Below are positions 1-6,470 of a DNA stretch of 18,178 nucleotides, one piece after another. The number at the start of each line of letters is the position of its first letter. Position 1 is the first letter of the stretch. The notes below the pieces were generated by a model. That model ran no database searches. It had not been told where the DNA came from and saw only the letters and a list, made by a program, of their open reading frames with translations. The translations under genes were made by a program, and so were the position numbers. The stretch lies in NCBI GenBank assembly GCA_900555715.1, contig USMC01000054.1, positions 1-18,178 on the forward strand. Direction: 5' to 3'. This DNA is from an uncultured Porphyromonadaceae bacterium. GTDB taxonomy: Bacteria > Bacteroidota > Bacteroidia > Bacteroidales > Muribaculaceae.

Positions 1-746
1 TTGCCGAATATCTTTTCGACGACGAGAACATGATGACGCGAATCGACATGAGCGAATATCAGGAGAAACACTCCGTGTCGCGACTCGTCGGAGCGCCTCC
101 GGGATACGTCGGATACGACGAAGGCGGACAGCTCACCGAAGCGGTACGACGCAAACCATATTCCGTCGTGCTCTTCGATGAAATCGAGAAAGCGCATCCC
201 GACGTGTTCAACATCCTGCTGCAGGTGCTCGACGACGGACGTCTCACCGACAACAAAGGACGCAACGTCAACTTCAAGAACACCATCATCATCATGACCT
301 CCAACATGGGCTCGCCGCTCATCCGCGACAATTTCGCCAAGATGACGCCCGAGAACAAAACAGAGGTCGTAGAGAAGACAAAGCAGGAAGTGCTCGAAAT
401 GCTCAAGCAGACCATACGCCCCGAGTTCCTCAACCGAATCGACGAAATCATCATGTTCACGCCCCTCAACCGCAAGGAAATCGAGGAGATCGTCGGACTG
501 CAGATAAAAGGCATCCAGAAAATGCTCTCCGCCAACTCCGGCATCGAACTACGCGTGACTCCCGAGGCGCTGAGCTACCTCGCCGACGAAGGCTATGACC
601 CTGAATTCGGCGCACGACCCGTCAAGAGAGCAATACACCGGCTCGTCCTCAATCAGCTATCCAAGGACATACTCGCGCAGAAAGTCGACCGCAGCCGTCC
701 CATCGTCATTGCGATGGAAAACGGAACTCTCGTATTCCGCAACTGA
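1..746 (+). CDS. clpB: ATP-dependent chaperone ClpB, C-terminal part (5' end outside window)
   Basis: Reading frame 3 is open from the first base, so the gene enters from the left; the first two bases belong to a cut codon and about 247 C-terminal residues are present. They cover most of the second AAA+ module (D2): the pore loop GYVGYDEGG, Walker B VVLFDEIEKAHPDV, sensor-1 IIIMTSNMG, the arginine-finger stretch RPEFLNRIDEI and the sensor-2 motif GARPVKRAI, followed by the small D2 subdomain and a short tail. The family forms hexameric rings that thread aggregated proteins in the cytoplasm together with DnaK/DnaJ/GrpE. ClpB is preferred over ClpA/ClpC because of the ENMMTRIDMSEYQEKHSVSR context and the absence of a ClpP-docking loop in the visible part. 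An internal ATG at 30 is not the start. Nothing looks broken. Confidence 0.95.
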   Translation, partial: AEYLFDDENMMTRIDMSEYQEKHSVSRLVGAPPGYVGYDEGGQLTEAVRRKPYSVVLFDEIEKAHPDVFNILLQVLDDGRLTDNKGRNVNFKNTIIIMTSNMGSPLIRDNFAKMTPENKTEVVEKTKQEVLEMLKQTIRPEFLNRIDEIIMFTPLNRKEIEEIVGLQIKGIQKMLSANSGIELRVTPEALSYLADEGYDPEFGARPVKRAIHRLVLNQLSKDILAQKVDRSRPIVIAMENGTLVFRN

Positions 747-789
747 CAAATCATCCTGACCTATAATTCACTTATTAACATTAACAAAA

Positions 790-1266
790 ATGAAAAGAAC
801 GTTTCTCTATCTCCTCCTTCTCATCCTGCCGGCGATGGCATTCGTATCGTGCAGCGACGACGACGATCTGCCAAAAGTTGAGTTCAGTGTCGACTTCGGC
901 AACCAGGTGTCTGACGGCACAGTCTATGTAGTGGCAGGCGACACACTTACCGTCAACGCCGTCACCGTCAAAAACCTTGAAAGCGACAAAGCAGTAGGGC
1001 TCACCCCCGTGACTTACTACATCAACGGATTCCCCGAAGCCGTCGCGCCAATAGCACCTTTTGCCGTCAAGTTCCCCGTATCGGAAGCCGCAGCCCCCGG
1101 GCGCTATCTCCTCACTCTTGAGACAAATATTCTTGTGGTCGACAAATCTCCCGCCTATGCAGTAATACAGTATTACGTCCAAGTGGTAGAATCTGCCGAC
1201 GACATTCCTTCCGAAGCCGTTCCGACAGCACTCGTCGCCAAGCCGAACTACAACCAGACGAAGTAA
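790..1266 (+). CDS. Small surface-type lipoprotein, function unknown
   Basis: The protein has 158 residues. The N-terminus is a short basic stretch, a run of Leu/Ile and a lipobox FVSC with the lipidated Cys at residue 21. It is followed at once by SDDDD, which resembles the acidic lipoprotein export signal of Bacteroidetes, so outer-membrane and probably cell-surface anchoring is inferred. The remaining 130 residues alternate polar and hydrophobic positions and look all-beta, perhaps one Ig-like domain; no catalytic motif is visible. The gene lies 43 bp after clpB in the same direction and ends just before an intrinsic terminator, so it may be read from clpB or from its own promoter. I see no exact TAnnTTTG box in the short gap. 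I do not recognise a specific family. Confidence 0.85.
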   Translation: MKRTFLYLLLLILPAMAFVSCSDDDDLPKVEFSVDFGNQVSDGTVYVVAGDTLTVNAVTVKNLESDKAVGLTPVTYYINGFPEAVAPIAPFAVKFPVSEAAAPGRYLLTLETNILVVDKSPAYAVIQYYVQVVESADDIPSEAVPTALVAKPNYNQTK

Positions 1267-1287
1267 TTCTCCTCTACCCCGCATCAA

Positions 1288-1312
1288 AGACGTGCTTCGC
1301 ACGTCTTTTTTT
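1288..1312 (+). terminator. Intrinsic terminator after the lipoprotein gene
   Basis: An 8-bp perfect stem AGACGTGC/GCACGTCT around a TTC loop (1288-1306) runs directly into seven T. It ends the clpB-lipoprotein transcription unit about 20 bp after the stop codon. Confidence 0.85.
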
Positions 1313-1351
1313 ATGCAAAGAGAGTTTATTGAGTTAAAATATGCAAAAACA

Positions 1352-1383
1352 CTTGCACAATTCAGAGAAGATATCTAATTTTG
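1352..1383 (+). promoter_or_regulatory. Promoter of tRNA-fMet
   Basis: TAATTTTG at 1376-1383 fits the Bacteroidetes -7 box TAnnTTTG. CTTG at 1352-1355 stands 20 bp upstream as a near-match to the -33 TTTG. The tRNA begins 15 bp after the -7 box, so the primary transcript has only a short leader. Confidence 0.65.
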
Positions 1384-1397
1384 CAGCGTCAAAACAA

Positions 1398-1469
<72 letters not shown>

Positions 1470-1475
1470 CAAACA

Positions 1476-1505
1476 AGCCGGTCGATTTTTTCGAACGGCT
1501 TTTTC
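1476..1505 (+). terminator. Terminator after tRNA-fMet
   Basis: AGCCG-G-TCGA (1476-1485) pairs with TCGA-A-CGGCT (1491-1500), with one G-A mismatch and a T5 loop, and is followed by TTTTC. It separates the tRNA from the FAD-protein gene, whose start lies 27 bp further on. That gene must therefore have another promoter or live on read-through. Confidence 0.65.
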
Positions 1506-1531
1506 ATTTAATAGCCCAACGGCACAACAAA

Positions 1532-3115
1532 ATGCCAGAAACAATAAACCTTCGGGTGGAGCCTGCCGTAGCGGCTACGCCCGACCTGCTGAAAGCTGAA
1601 TGCGCGCGACAGCTCAGCATCAAACCTGAACGTATTGCAGCCGCCGACATCGTGCGCCGCTCTATCGACGCCCGGCAGCGCAAGATATTCGTCAACCTCA
1701 CCGTCAGCGTCCACGTCGACACCGTCGATGAGTCGGCGCCTACCGTAGAACCGATATCCTACCCCGATGTTGCCGGGGCGCCGCAGGCTATCGTCGTCGG
1801 AGCCGGACCCGCAGGGCTTTTCGCTGCCCTCGAGCTGATAGAGCTCGGCATAAAGCCAGTCCTGTTAGAACGCGGAAAGGACGTCGACAGCCGCCGCCGC
1901 GACATGACGGCAATCAACCGCGAGGGAATTGTCGACGAAGACTCCAACTACTGTTTCGGCGAGGGCGGCGCAGGAGCCTACTCCGACGGCAAGCTCTACA
2001 CACGCAGCAAAAAGCGTGGACCTGTCGACAAAGTGCTGCGCATTTTCCACCTCCACGGCGCACAGGCGGATATCCTCGTCGACGCCCATCCTCATATCGG
2101 TTCCGACCGTCTGCCCGCCGTCATAAAATCGATGCGCGAAACCATCATCAGCCACAGCGGCGAGGTGCATTTCGGTACACGCGTCACCGGTCTGCTCCTA
2201 TCCGAAGACAGAAAGACTATCGCCGGCGTAGTCGACCGAAACGGTCAGCAATGGCATGGACCGGTGATTCTCGCCACCGGTCATTCCGCGCGCGACGTCT
2301 ACCACCTGCTCTACCGCTCCGGAATAGACCTTCAGGCAAAAGGGATAGCCGTAGGAGTACGTCTCGAACACCCCCAGCAGCTCATCGACCGCATACAGTA
2401 CCATTCGCCGCAAGGACGTGGCAAATATCTTCCGGCAGCCGAATACAGTATGCTGACCCGAATCGACGACCGTGCAGTATATTCCTTCTGCATGTGTCCG
2501 GGCGGATATGTCATTCCTGCCGCCAGCGCTCCCGGACAGCTCGTTGTCAACGGCATGTCGCCCGCAAACCGAGGAACACGCTGGGCTAACTCCGGGATGG
2601 TCGTCGAAGTGCTTCCTGACGATGTACCCGATACAGAAGACAGTCCGCTGCGTGTGATGCATTTTCAGGAAAGCATAGAAAAAGCATTCTTCGAAGCGTC
2701 AGGACATACTCAGCAAGCTCCCGCACAGCGCATGACCGACTTTGTAGAAGGACGCCTGTCCGCCGACCTGCCGCGTTCCTCATCCCCGCCCGGACTTCTG
2801 AGCCGCCGCATCGACCAGCTGCTGCCCCACCCCATCGCCAGCCGCCTCAGAGAAGGATTCAAAGTCTTCGGACAAAAGCAACGCGGATTTCTGACTAATG
2901 AAGCCGTTCTCATCGGCGACGAAACACGCACCTCCTCTCCCGTCCGTATACCGCGAGACCCGGAGACTCTCCAGCACATCACCGTAGGCGGACTGTACCC
3001 CTGCGGAGAAGGAGCAGGCTACGCCGGCGGCATAGTATCCGCCGCCATCGACGGAATTATGAGCGCCCGCGCCCTCGCCCAAAAACAACCAGCCCCCATA
3101 ATTACTAATTACTAA
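1532..3115 (+). CDS. FAD-dependent dehydrogenase, COG2509 type
   Basis: The protein has 527 residues. Residues 1-80 form the alpha/beta N-terminal domain that precedes the Rossmann fold in this family. Residues 87-120 hold the FAD-binding beta-alpha-beta unit with GAGPAG at 90-95 and an acidic strand end (LLERG). Next comes the family signature NYCFGEGGAGAYSDGKLYTR, and near the C-terminus GGLYPCGEGAGYAGGIVSAA, which contacts the flavin. The enzyme is cytoplasmic and its substrate is unknown for the family. The start chosen is ATG 1532 (PETINLRVEP...). The frame stays open upstream only because it reads through the tRNA and its terminator. The stop codon lies inside a heptamer tandem repeat, and the last residues (PIITNY) are encoded by that repeat, suggesting the 3' end was altered by repeat insertion or growth. 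Confidence 0.9.
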   Translation: MPETINLRVEPAVAATPDLLKAECARQLSIKPERIAAADIVRRSIDARQRKIFVNLTVSVHVDTVDESAPTVEPISYPDVAGAPQAIVVGAGPAGLFAALELIELGIKPVLLERGKDVDSRRRDMTAINREGIVDEDSNYCFGEGGAGAYSDGKLYTRSKKRGPVDKVLRIFHLHGAQADILVDAHPHIGSDRLPAVIKSMRETIISHSGEVHFGTRVTGLLLSEDRKTIAGVVDRNGQQWHGPVILATGHSARDVYHLLYRSGIDLQAKGIAVGVRLEHPQQLIDRIQYHSPQGRGKYLPAAEYSMLTRIDDRAVYSFCMCPGGYVIPAASAPGQLVVNGMSPANRGTRWANSGMVVEVLPDDVPDTEDSPLRVMHFQESIEKAFFEASGHTQQAPAQRMTDFVEGRLSADLPRSSSPPGLLSRRIDQLLPHPIASRLREGFKVFGQKQRGFLTNEAVLIGDETRTSSPVRIPRDPETLQHITVGGLYPCGEGAGYAGGIVSAAIDGIMSARALAQKQPAPIITNY

Positions 3116-3131
3116 TTCCTAATTCCTAATT
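3101..3131 (+). repeat. Heptamer tandem repeat across a stop codon
   Basis: There are two copies of ATTACTA (3101-3114), then two copies of ATTCCTA (3115-3128) and a partial ATT. The array supplies the final codons and the TAA stop of the FAD protein, fills the gap to the PAS gene and ends 6 bp before its ATG. Such AT-rich heptamer runs grow and shrink by slippage. Confidence 0.85.
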
Positions 3132-3137
3132 AAAACA

Positions 3138-3485
3138 ATGAATTCAATTCCTGACTGGGCAATGGGAACCAATTGCGCCATCACCGTTGCCGATGCCGAC
3201 TGCCGCATCATATATATGAACGAAAAATCCCGCCAGACCTTCGCCTCAAAGGGCGGCGCAGACCTCATCGGCACAAATCTCATAGACCACCACAACGAAC
3301 ATTCCGTCGCCATCATCCGTCACATGCTTGCCACCGGCGAGCCCAACTGCTACACTATTGAGAAAAACGGCGCCCGGAAGATGATCTATCAGACACCATG
3401 GCGCGACGCAGAAGGTAACATCGCCGGACTCGTAGAAATATCAATGGTCATCCCTGAATCGATGCCGCACTATATAAGAAAATAA
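3138..3485 (+). CDS. Stand-alone PAS domain protein
   Basis: The protein has 115 residues, essentially one PAS domain and nothing else. Strands and helices are in the usual order: CAITVADADCRIIYMNEKS (first two strands and following helix), the DLIGTNLIDHHN loop, then the sheet YTIEKNGARKMIYQTPWRD and EGNIAGLVEISMVI. There is no signal peptide, membrane segment, kinase, GGDEF or DNA-binding domain, so it is presumably cytoplasmic and acts by binding a ligand or a partner. The DHHNEH stretch could bind metal or heme, but nothing in the sequence proves it. It starts 22 bp after the FAD-protein stop in the same direction and probably shares its message; a redox link is plausible but inferred. 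Confidence 0.8.
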   Translation: MNSIPDWAMGTNCAITVADADCRIIYMNEKSRQTFASKGGADLIGTNLIDHHNEHSVAIIRHMLATGEPNCYTIEKNGARKMIYQTPWRDAEGNIAGLVEISMVIPESMPHYIRK

Positions 3486-3513
3486 AGCTTTGCCAGTGCT
3501 TTATAAAATAATA

Positions 3514-3544
3514 GCCCTCTAAAACTCAATAAGTTATAGAGGGC
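3514..3544 (-). terminator. Terminator of tRNA-Leu (possibly bidirectional)
   Basis: The stem GCCCTCTA/TAGAGGGC (3514-3521 with 3537-3544) is extended inward by AACT/AGTT around loop CAATA. On the minus strand it lies 7 bp beyond the tRNA and is followed by TATTATTTTAT. On the plus strand it lies 28 bp after the PAS stop but lacks a T run there. Confidence 0.7.
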
Positions 3545-3550
3545 ACAAAG

Positions 3551-3632
3551 TGCGCATGAAGGGACTCGAACCCATACGTCCTGAGACATTAGATCCTAAG
3601 TCTAGCGCGGCTACCAATTACGCCACATGCGC
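3551..3632 (-). tRNA. tRNA-Leu (UAG)
   Basis: Read on the minus strand it is 82 nt, with the long variable arm of a class II tRNA. Acceptor GCGCATG/CATGCGC is perfect, the discriminator is A and CCA is not encoded. The anticodon loop CTTAGGA gives anticodon UAG, which reads CUA and other CUN codons. The D-arm has AATTGGTAG and the T-loop TTCGAGT. Two stem positions do not pair: C-A at the outer end of the anticodon stem (27:43) and T-T in the T-stem (50:64). It has its own promoter and terminator. Confidence 0.92.
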
Positions 3633-3643
3633 GGTTCGATGTG

Positions 3644-3675
3644 CAAAGTTAGCAAAAATTTTTCCGCCTGACAAA
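3644..3675 (-). promoter_or_regulatory. Promoter of tRNA-Leu
   Basis: On the minus strand TTTG (3675-3672) and TAACTTTG (3651-3644) are separated by 20 bp, an exact match to the Bacteroidetes consensus. The tRNA starts 11 bp after the -7 box. Confidence 0.8.
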
Positions 3676-3710
3676 TCATTTTTTTAATTTGAAGATTAAG
3701 AATAAAAAAT

Positions 3711-3741
3711 TTTGCCAGATTAAATGTTTTTTGTAATTTTG
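3711..3741 (+). promoter_or_regulatory. Promoter of rpsU
   Basis: TTTG (3711-3714), a 19-bp spacer and TAATTTTG (3734-3741) match the Bacteroidetes -33/-7 consensus exactly. The start of rpsU lies 39 bp after the -7 box, giving a leader of roughly 30 nt. It diverges from the tRNA-Leu promoter 36 bp away. Confidence 0.85.
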
Positions 3742-3780
3742 CCGCGCTAAACAAGCGAAAACAAAACATTAACATATAAT

Positions 3781-3972
3781 ATGATTATCGTACAAGTAAA
3801 AGAAGGCGAACTTATCGATCGCGCACTCAAGAAATTTAAACGCAAATTTGAAAAGACCGGCATCGTCAAAGAACTCCGCGCACGCCAGGCTTTCCAGAAA
3901 CCGTCTGTCGCAAACCGCAAGAAAATGATGAAAGCGGTTTACGTTCAGCAGCTTCGCATGGTAGAAGAATAA
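3781..3972 (+). CDS. rpsU: 30S ribosomal protein S21
   Basis: The 63 residues match the S21 family over the full length: MIIVQVKEGELIDRALKKFKR, the basic helix KFEKTGIVKELRARQAFQKPS, and the NRKKMMKA region. S21 joins the small subunit late, next to the 3' end of 16S rRNA, near the anti-Shine-Dalgarno sequence. The Bacteroidetes form is slightly shorter than the 70-residue enterobacterial one. The gene has a consensus promoter and precedes xerC and hpf. The leader has no Shine-Dalgarno (AACATATAAT before the ATG). Confidence 0.97.
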   Translation: MIIVQVKEGELIDRALKKFKRKFEKTGIVKELRARQAFQKPSVANRKKMMKAVYVQQLRMVEE

Positions 3973-3987
3973 TCTTCTTCCACTCGC

Positions 3988-4020
3988 GAGGCGCCCTTGA
4001 GCGCTCCCGCCGACTTTTTT
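3988..4020 (+). terminator. Possible weak terminator after rpsU
   Basis: A GC-rich stretch that can pair GAG(G)CGC with GCGCTC, or GGCG with CGCC, is followed by six T (4015-4020). The pairing is imperfect and the T run is not flush with the stem, so this may only attenuate transcription into xerC. Confidence 0.3.
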
Positions 4021-4021
4021 A

Positions 4022-4059
4022 TTAATCATTTATTTGCACAGTTCAAATTTAATGATTAA
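4022..4059. repeat. 9-bp inverted repeat in the rpsU-xerC gap
   Basis: TTAATCATT (4022-4030) and its exact reverse complement AATGATTAA (4051-4059) flank 20 bp. The arms are AT-rich, more like a protein-binding site or weak RNA hairpin than a terminator. Confidence 0.5.
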
Positions 4060-4062
4060 ATT

Positions 4063-4113
4063 CGTGCCACTCCCCGCAAGCCAAAGGCATATCGACGCGG
4101 AGAGGCACGTTTT
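4063..4113 (+). promoter_or_regulatory. Terminator-like hairpin directly before xerC
   Basis: CGTGCC (4063-4068) pairs with GGCACG (4104-4109). Inside an A-A mismatch the stem continues with CTCC..GC against GCGGAG with two bulged C, around a loop of about 19 nt. TTTT follows at 4110-4113 and the xerC ATG begins at 4116. It could be the real rpsU terminator, an attenuator, or a structure that masks the xerC start. Confidence 0.55.
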
Positions 4114-4115
4114 AT

Positions 4116-5024
4116 ATGTTGTATGAAGCTTACATAGACTATATACGGTGCGAGATGAATCTATCGTCGCGCACCGTTATTGCATATAAATCCGACCTCG
4201 ACCAGCTCCGCGTCTTTCTGCGCAACGGACTGCACAAGAACGATAAGCCGGAAGACATCACCCTCGCCGATCTCCGGCTATGGGTTTCAGACATGAGCGC
4301 TCGGGGAATCGAGCCGGCAAGCATAAAACGCAAGATTACGGCGGTGCGTTCGTTTTTCCGATATCTCTGCCGCCATGAGGGTATCGAAAACAATCCCACC
4401 CTCAGGCTAATAGCGCCAAAGGCTGCGAAACCACTGCCCGCCTTCATACCGCAGAAAGAGACAGAAACGATAATCGACGCTTTCTGCGACGACAGCGACG
4501 ACTGTTTCGACACCGTACGCAACGAACTCATTTTCACTATGCTCTACTCCACCGGCATAAGAGCAGCGGAGCTTATAGACCTCAAAGAGACAGCTGTCGA
4601 CACCGCCAAGGGCGAACTAAAAGTACTCGGCAAGCGTAATAAAGAGAGAATCATTCCTATCGGCAGCGAACTGAGCACGATGATTGAACACTACAGAGAC
4701 ATACGCAGCCGCTACGTCGGCAGTCCGGGCGAGTTTTTCTTTGTCCGCCAGTCAGGCGAACCGCTTTACTACGGACTTGTAAACCGTGTCGTCCATGGTG
4801 CTCTCGACAGCGCCGTCGTGCATTCGTCCAAACGCTCGCCTCATGTGCTCCGCCACTCATTCGCCACCGACATGCTCAACAACGGTGCCGAAATCAGCGC
4901 CGTGCAGCAGCTGCTCGGGCACGCTTCATTGACTACAACGCAAAGATATACACATCTTACGTACAGAGAACTTCAACAAAATTACAAACTTGCACACCCA
5001 CGTGCTTTAAAAAAGGAGGACTAA
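4116..5024 (+). CDS. xerC: Tyrosine recombinase XerC/XerD-type
   Basis: The protein has 302 residues, the normal Xer length. Residues 1-90 form the SAM-like N-terminal DNA-binding domain (YIDYIRCEMNLSSRTVIAYKSDL). Residues 110-295 form the catalytic domain with the full set of active-site residues: Arg149 (TGIRAAEL), Lys173 in the beta-hairpin (LGKRNKER), His243 and Arg246 (HVLRHSFATD), His269 (LGHASLTTT) and the nucleophile Tyr278 (QRYTH). The family resolves chromosome dimers at dif with a second Xer protein and FtsK. Its place between rpsU and hpf, rather than beside an element, argues for the housekeeping enzyme and not a phage integrase. XerC and XerD cannot be told apart securely here. 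ATG 4116 is required to keep the N-terminal helix; it follows a terminator-like hairpin by two bases. Confidence 0.92.
   Translation: MLYEAYIDYIRCEMNLSSRTVIAYKSDLDQLRVFLRNGLHKNDKPEDITLADLRLWVSDMSARGIEPASIKRKITAVRSFFRYLCRHEGIENNPTLRLIAPKAAKPLPAFIPQKETETIIDAFCDDSDDCFDTVRNELIFTMLYSTGIRAAELIDLKETAVDTAKGELKVLGKRNKERIIPIGSELSTMIEHYRDIRSRYVGSPGEFFFVRQSGEPLYYGLVNRVVHGALDSAVVHSSKRSPHVLRHSFATDMLNNGAEISAVQQLLGHASLTTTQRYTHLTYRELQQNYKLAHPRALKKED
5013..5020 (+). promoter_or_regulatory. Strong Shine-Dalgarno of hpf inside the xerC end
   Basis: AAGGAGGA sits 6 bp before the hpf ATG and within the last codons of xerC. Most other genes in the window have no such sequence, so this one stands out and fixes the hpf start. 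Confidence 0.7.
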
Positions 5025-5026
5025 CT

Positions 5027-5320
5027 ATGGATGTACGCATTCAGGCTATTCATTTTGAAATCAGCGAAAAGCTCACCCAGTTCATCAACAAGAAAGCAGA
5101 GAAGCTCTTTCACCGCTTCCCAGCAATAAGCACAATAGACGCAAAACTCTCCGTAGTAAAGCCCGAAACGGCGATGAACAAGGAAGTCGTATTCAAAGTA
5201 ACCGTTCCTCAGCAGGGCGAGACGGTTGCGACAAAAATTGCCGACAGCTTCGAAGAAGCCACCGACCTGGCGCTCGAAGCCATCGAACGACAGCTCGGAA
5301 AAACTAAAGAAAAGAAATAA
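5027..5320 (+). CDS. hpf: Ribosome hibernation promoting factor, short form (HPF/YfiA family)
   Basis: The protein has 97 residues with the family's beta-alpha-beta-beta-beta-alpha pattern: MDVRIQAIHFEISEKLTQFI, a Lys-rich helix (NKKAEKLFHRF), then KLSVVKPE, KEVVFKVTVP, GETVATKIADSFEEATDLALEAIERQL and a basic tail KTKEKK. This is the short form without the C-terminal dimerisation domain of long HPF. The family binds the 30S decoding region, blocks mRNA and tRNA, and preserves idle ribosomes in stationary phase. It lies two bases after the xerC stop, has an unusually strong Shine-Dalgarno, and shares a neighbourhood with rpsU. A GC-rich hairpin follows the stop. Confidence 0.93.
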   Translation: MDVRIQAIHFEISEKLTQFINKKAEKLFHRFPAISTIDAKLSVVKPETAMNKEVVFKVTVPQQGETVATKIADSFEEATDLALEAIERQLGKTKEKK

Positions 5321-5340
5321 TAACGAAAAATGACCCCACA

Positions 5341-5367
5341 GGGCGCCCGGCAGTACGCCGGGCGCCC
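5341..5367 (+). repeat. Perfect 11-bp GC-rich hairpin after hpf
   Basis: GGGCGCCCGGC (5341-5351) and its reverse complement (5357-5367) enclose AGTAC. No T run follows on either strand, so it is not a classical intrinsic terminator. An RNA 3'-end stabiliser or a barrier to read-through into the next gene is possible. Confidence 0.7.
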
Positions 5368-5396
5368 GCTGATGTAAAAGCGTATCATAAATTAAT

Positions 5397-6416
5397 ATGT
5401 ATATCAACAGAATCTTTGCAGCAATACTTGTTCTGGCAGGCGCCTCACTGGCTCAGGCTGAACCATATAAAGTGATTTTTCCTGTCTCACAGGTTCAGAA
5501 AGGCACACTTGTTACAATCAACAACTACGACAGCGGCGAGCCTATCGACAGCGCATACGTCGAAGATCAGTCTGCAACATTCACCGGAAGCATCGACGAA
5601 CCGGTAGCCGCGCGGATTTCCGTGGCAGGACAGCGCGGTCCGCTGTTCATTCTCGAATCGGGAACAACATCATTCAACAAGAACTATCAGCCCTTCGGGA
5701 CAATGCTCAACGATTCATTCCGCGCCGCCTCCGATGAATTCGCGTCGATAGCGCAGGAATACGAAGCAGCGACGACAGACGAAGGGAGGTATAACGCATA
5801 CAACAAATTATATGCCGCCCTCGACAAAACAATTGCCGACAACGCCGACAACGCACTCGGATTCCTCTTCTTCGTCCAGCGCCTGAGCGAGGAAAGCGAC
5901 GCGCAGGTAATCCGCGAGCTTATCGCCAAATATCCGGCATTTGCAGATTTCAAGCGCACCAAGACCGCCCTTGCAGCCGCCGAAAAACGCGAGGCGACGA
6001 TGCCGGGCAAGAAATTCACCGATTTTGAGGTGACCTACAACGGGACGACCAAACGCCTGAGCGACTATGTAGGCAAAGGAAAGTACACCCTCGTCGATTT
6101 CTGGGCAAGTTGGTGCGGTCCGTGTATACGCGAGACAAAGGTAATCAAGGAACTGTATGCAAAATATAAGGACCAGGGACTCGACGTGCTCGGAGTCGCC
6201 GTGTGGGATAAGCCCGAAGACACTCTGAGAGCCATAAAGACGCATCAGCTGCCGTGGGAGAACATCATAAACGCCCAGACAATACCCACCGATCTCTATG
6301 GCATCACAGGCATTCCGTGCATCATCCTTTTCGGACCTGACGGTACCATAATCAGCCGCGGCAAGCAGGAGGACGAACTGCGCGCCGACGTCGACGCCGC
6401 TATGCTTGCAAAATGA
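5397..6416 (+). CDS. Secreted TlpA-like thiol-disulfide oxidoreductase with DUF4369-like N-domain
   Basis: The protein has 339 residues. A signal peptide (MYINRIFAAILVLAGASLAQA) is followed by a beta-rich DUF4369-like domain to about residue 110 (QSATFTGSIDEPVAARISV), a helical linker, and a thioredoxin-fold domain from about 200. The redox motif is WCGPC with Cys240 and Cys243 (DFWASWCGPCIRE), and the cis-proline is Pro307 (GITGIPCII). Members of this family reduce disulfides of envelope proteins or cytochrome precursors in the periplasm. A Cys directly after the cis-Pro is uncommon there, where Thr or Ala is usual, and could tune redox properties. No lipobox Cys is present, so it is probably soluble in the periplasm or outer-membrane associated. 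It precedes the Dcp gene by 54 bp. Confidence 0.88.
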   Translation: MYINRIFAAILVLAGASLAQAEPYKVIFPVSQVQKGTLVTINNYDSGEPIDSAYVEDQSATFTGSIDEPVAARISVAGQRGPLFILESGTTSFNKNYQPFGTMLNDSFRAASDEFASIAQEYEAATTDEGRYNAYNKLYAALDKTIADNADNALGFLFFVQRLSEESDAQVIRELIAKYPAFADFKRTKTALAAAEKREATMPGKKFTDFEVTYNGTTKRLSDYVGKGKYTLVDFWASWCGPCIRETKVIKELYAKYKDQGLDVLGVAVWDKPEDTLRAIKTHQLPWENIINAQTIPTDLYGITGIPCIILFGPDGTIISRGKQEDELRADVDAAMLAK

Positions 6417-6439
6417 GGCAACAAGTGGCATAGTTTTTG
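6405..6439 (+). promoter_or_regulatory. Weak promoter candidate for the Dcp gene
   Basis: TAGTTTTTG (6431-6439) is a -7-like box with one extra T, and CTTG (6405-6408) lies 22 bp upstream. Neither element is exact, so read-through from the thioredoxin gene is an alternative. Confidence 0.3.
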
Positions 6440-6470
6440 CATTCTCCGCATATAAACCGATATTTATCAG

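Noticed and set aside
4116..5024. xerC as the integrase of a mobile element at tRNA-Leu
   Set aside because: It sits between rpsU and hpf with standard Xer length; no duplicated tRNA end or element ends were found nearby.
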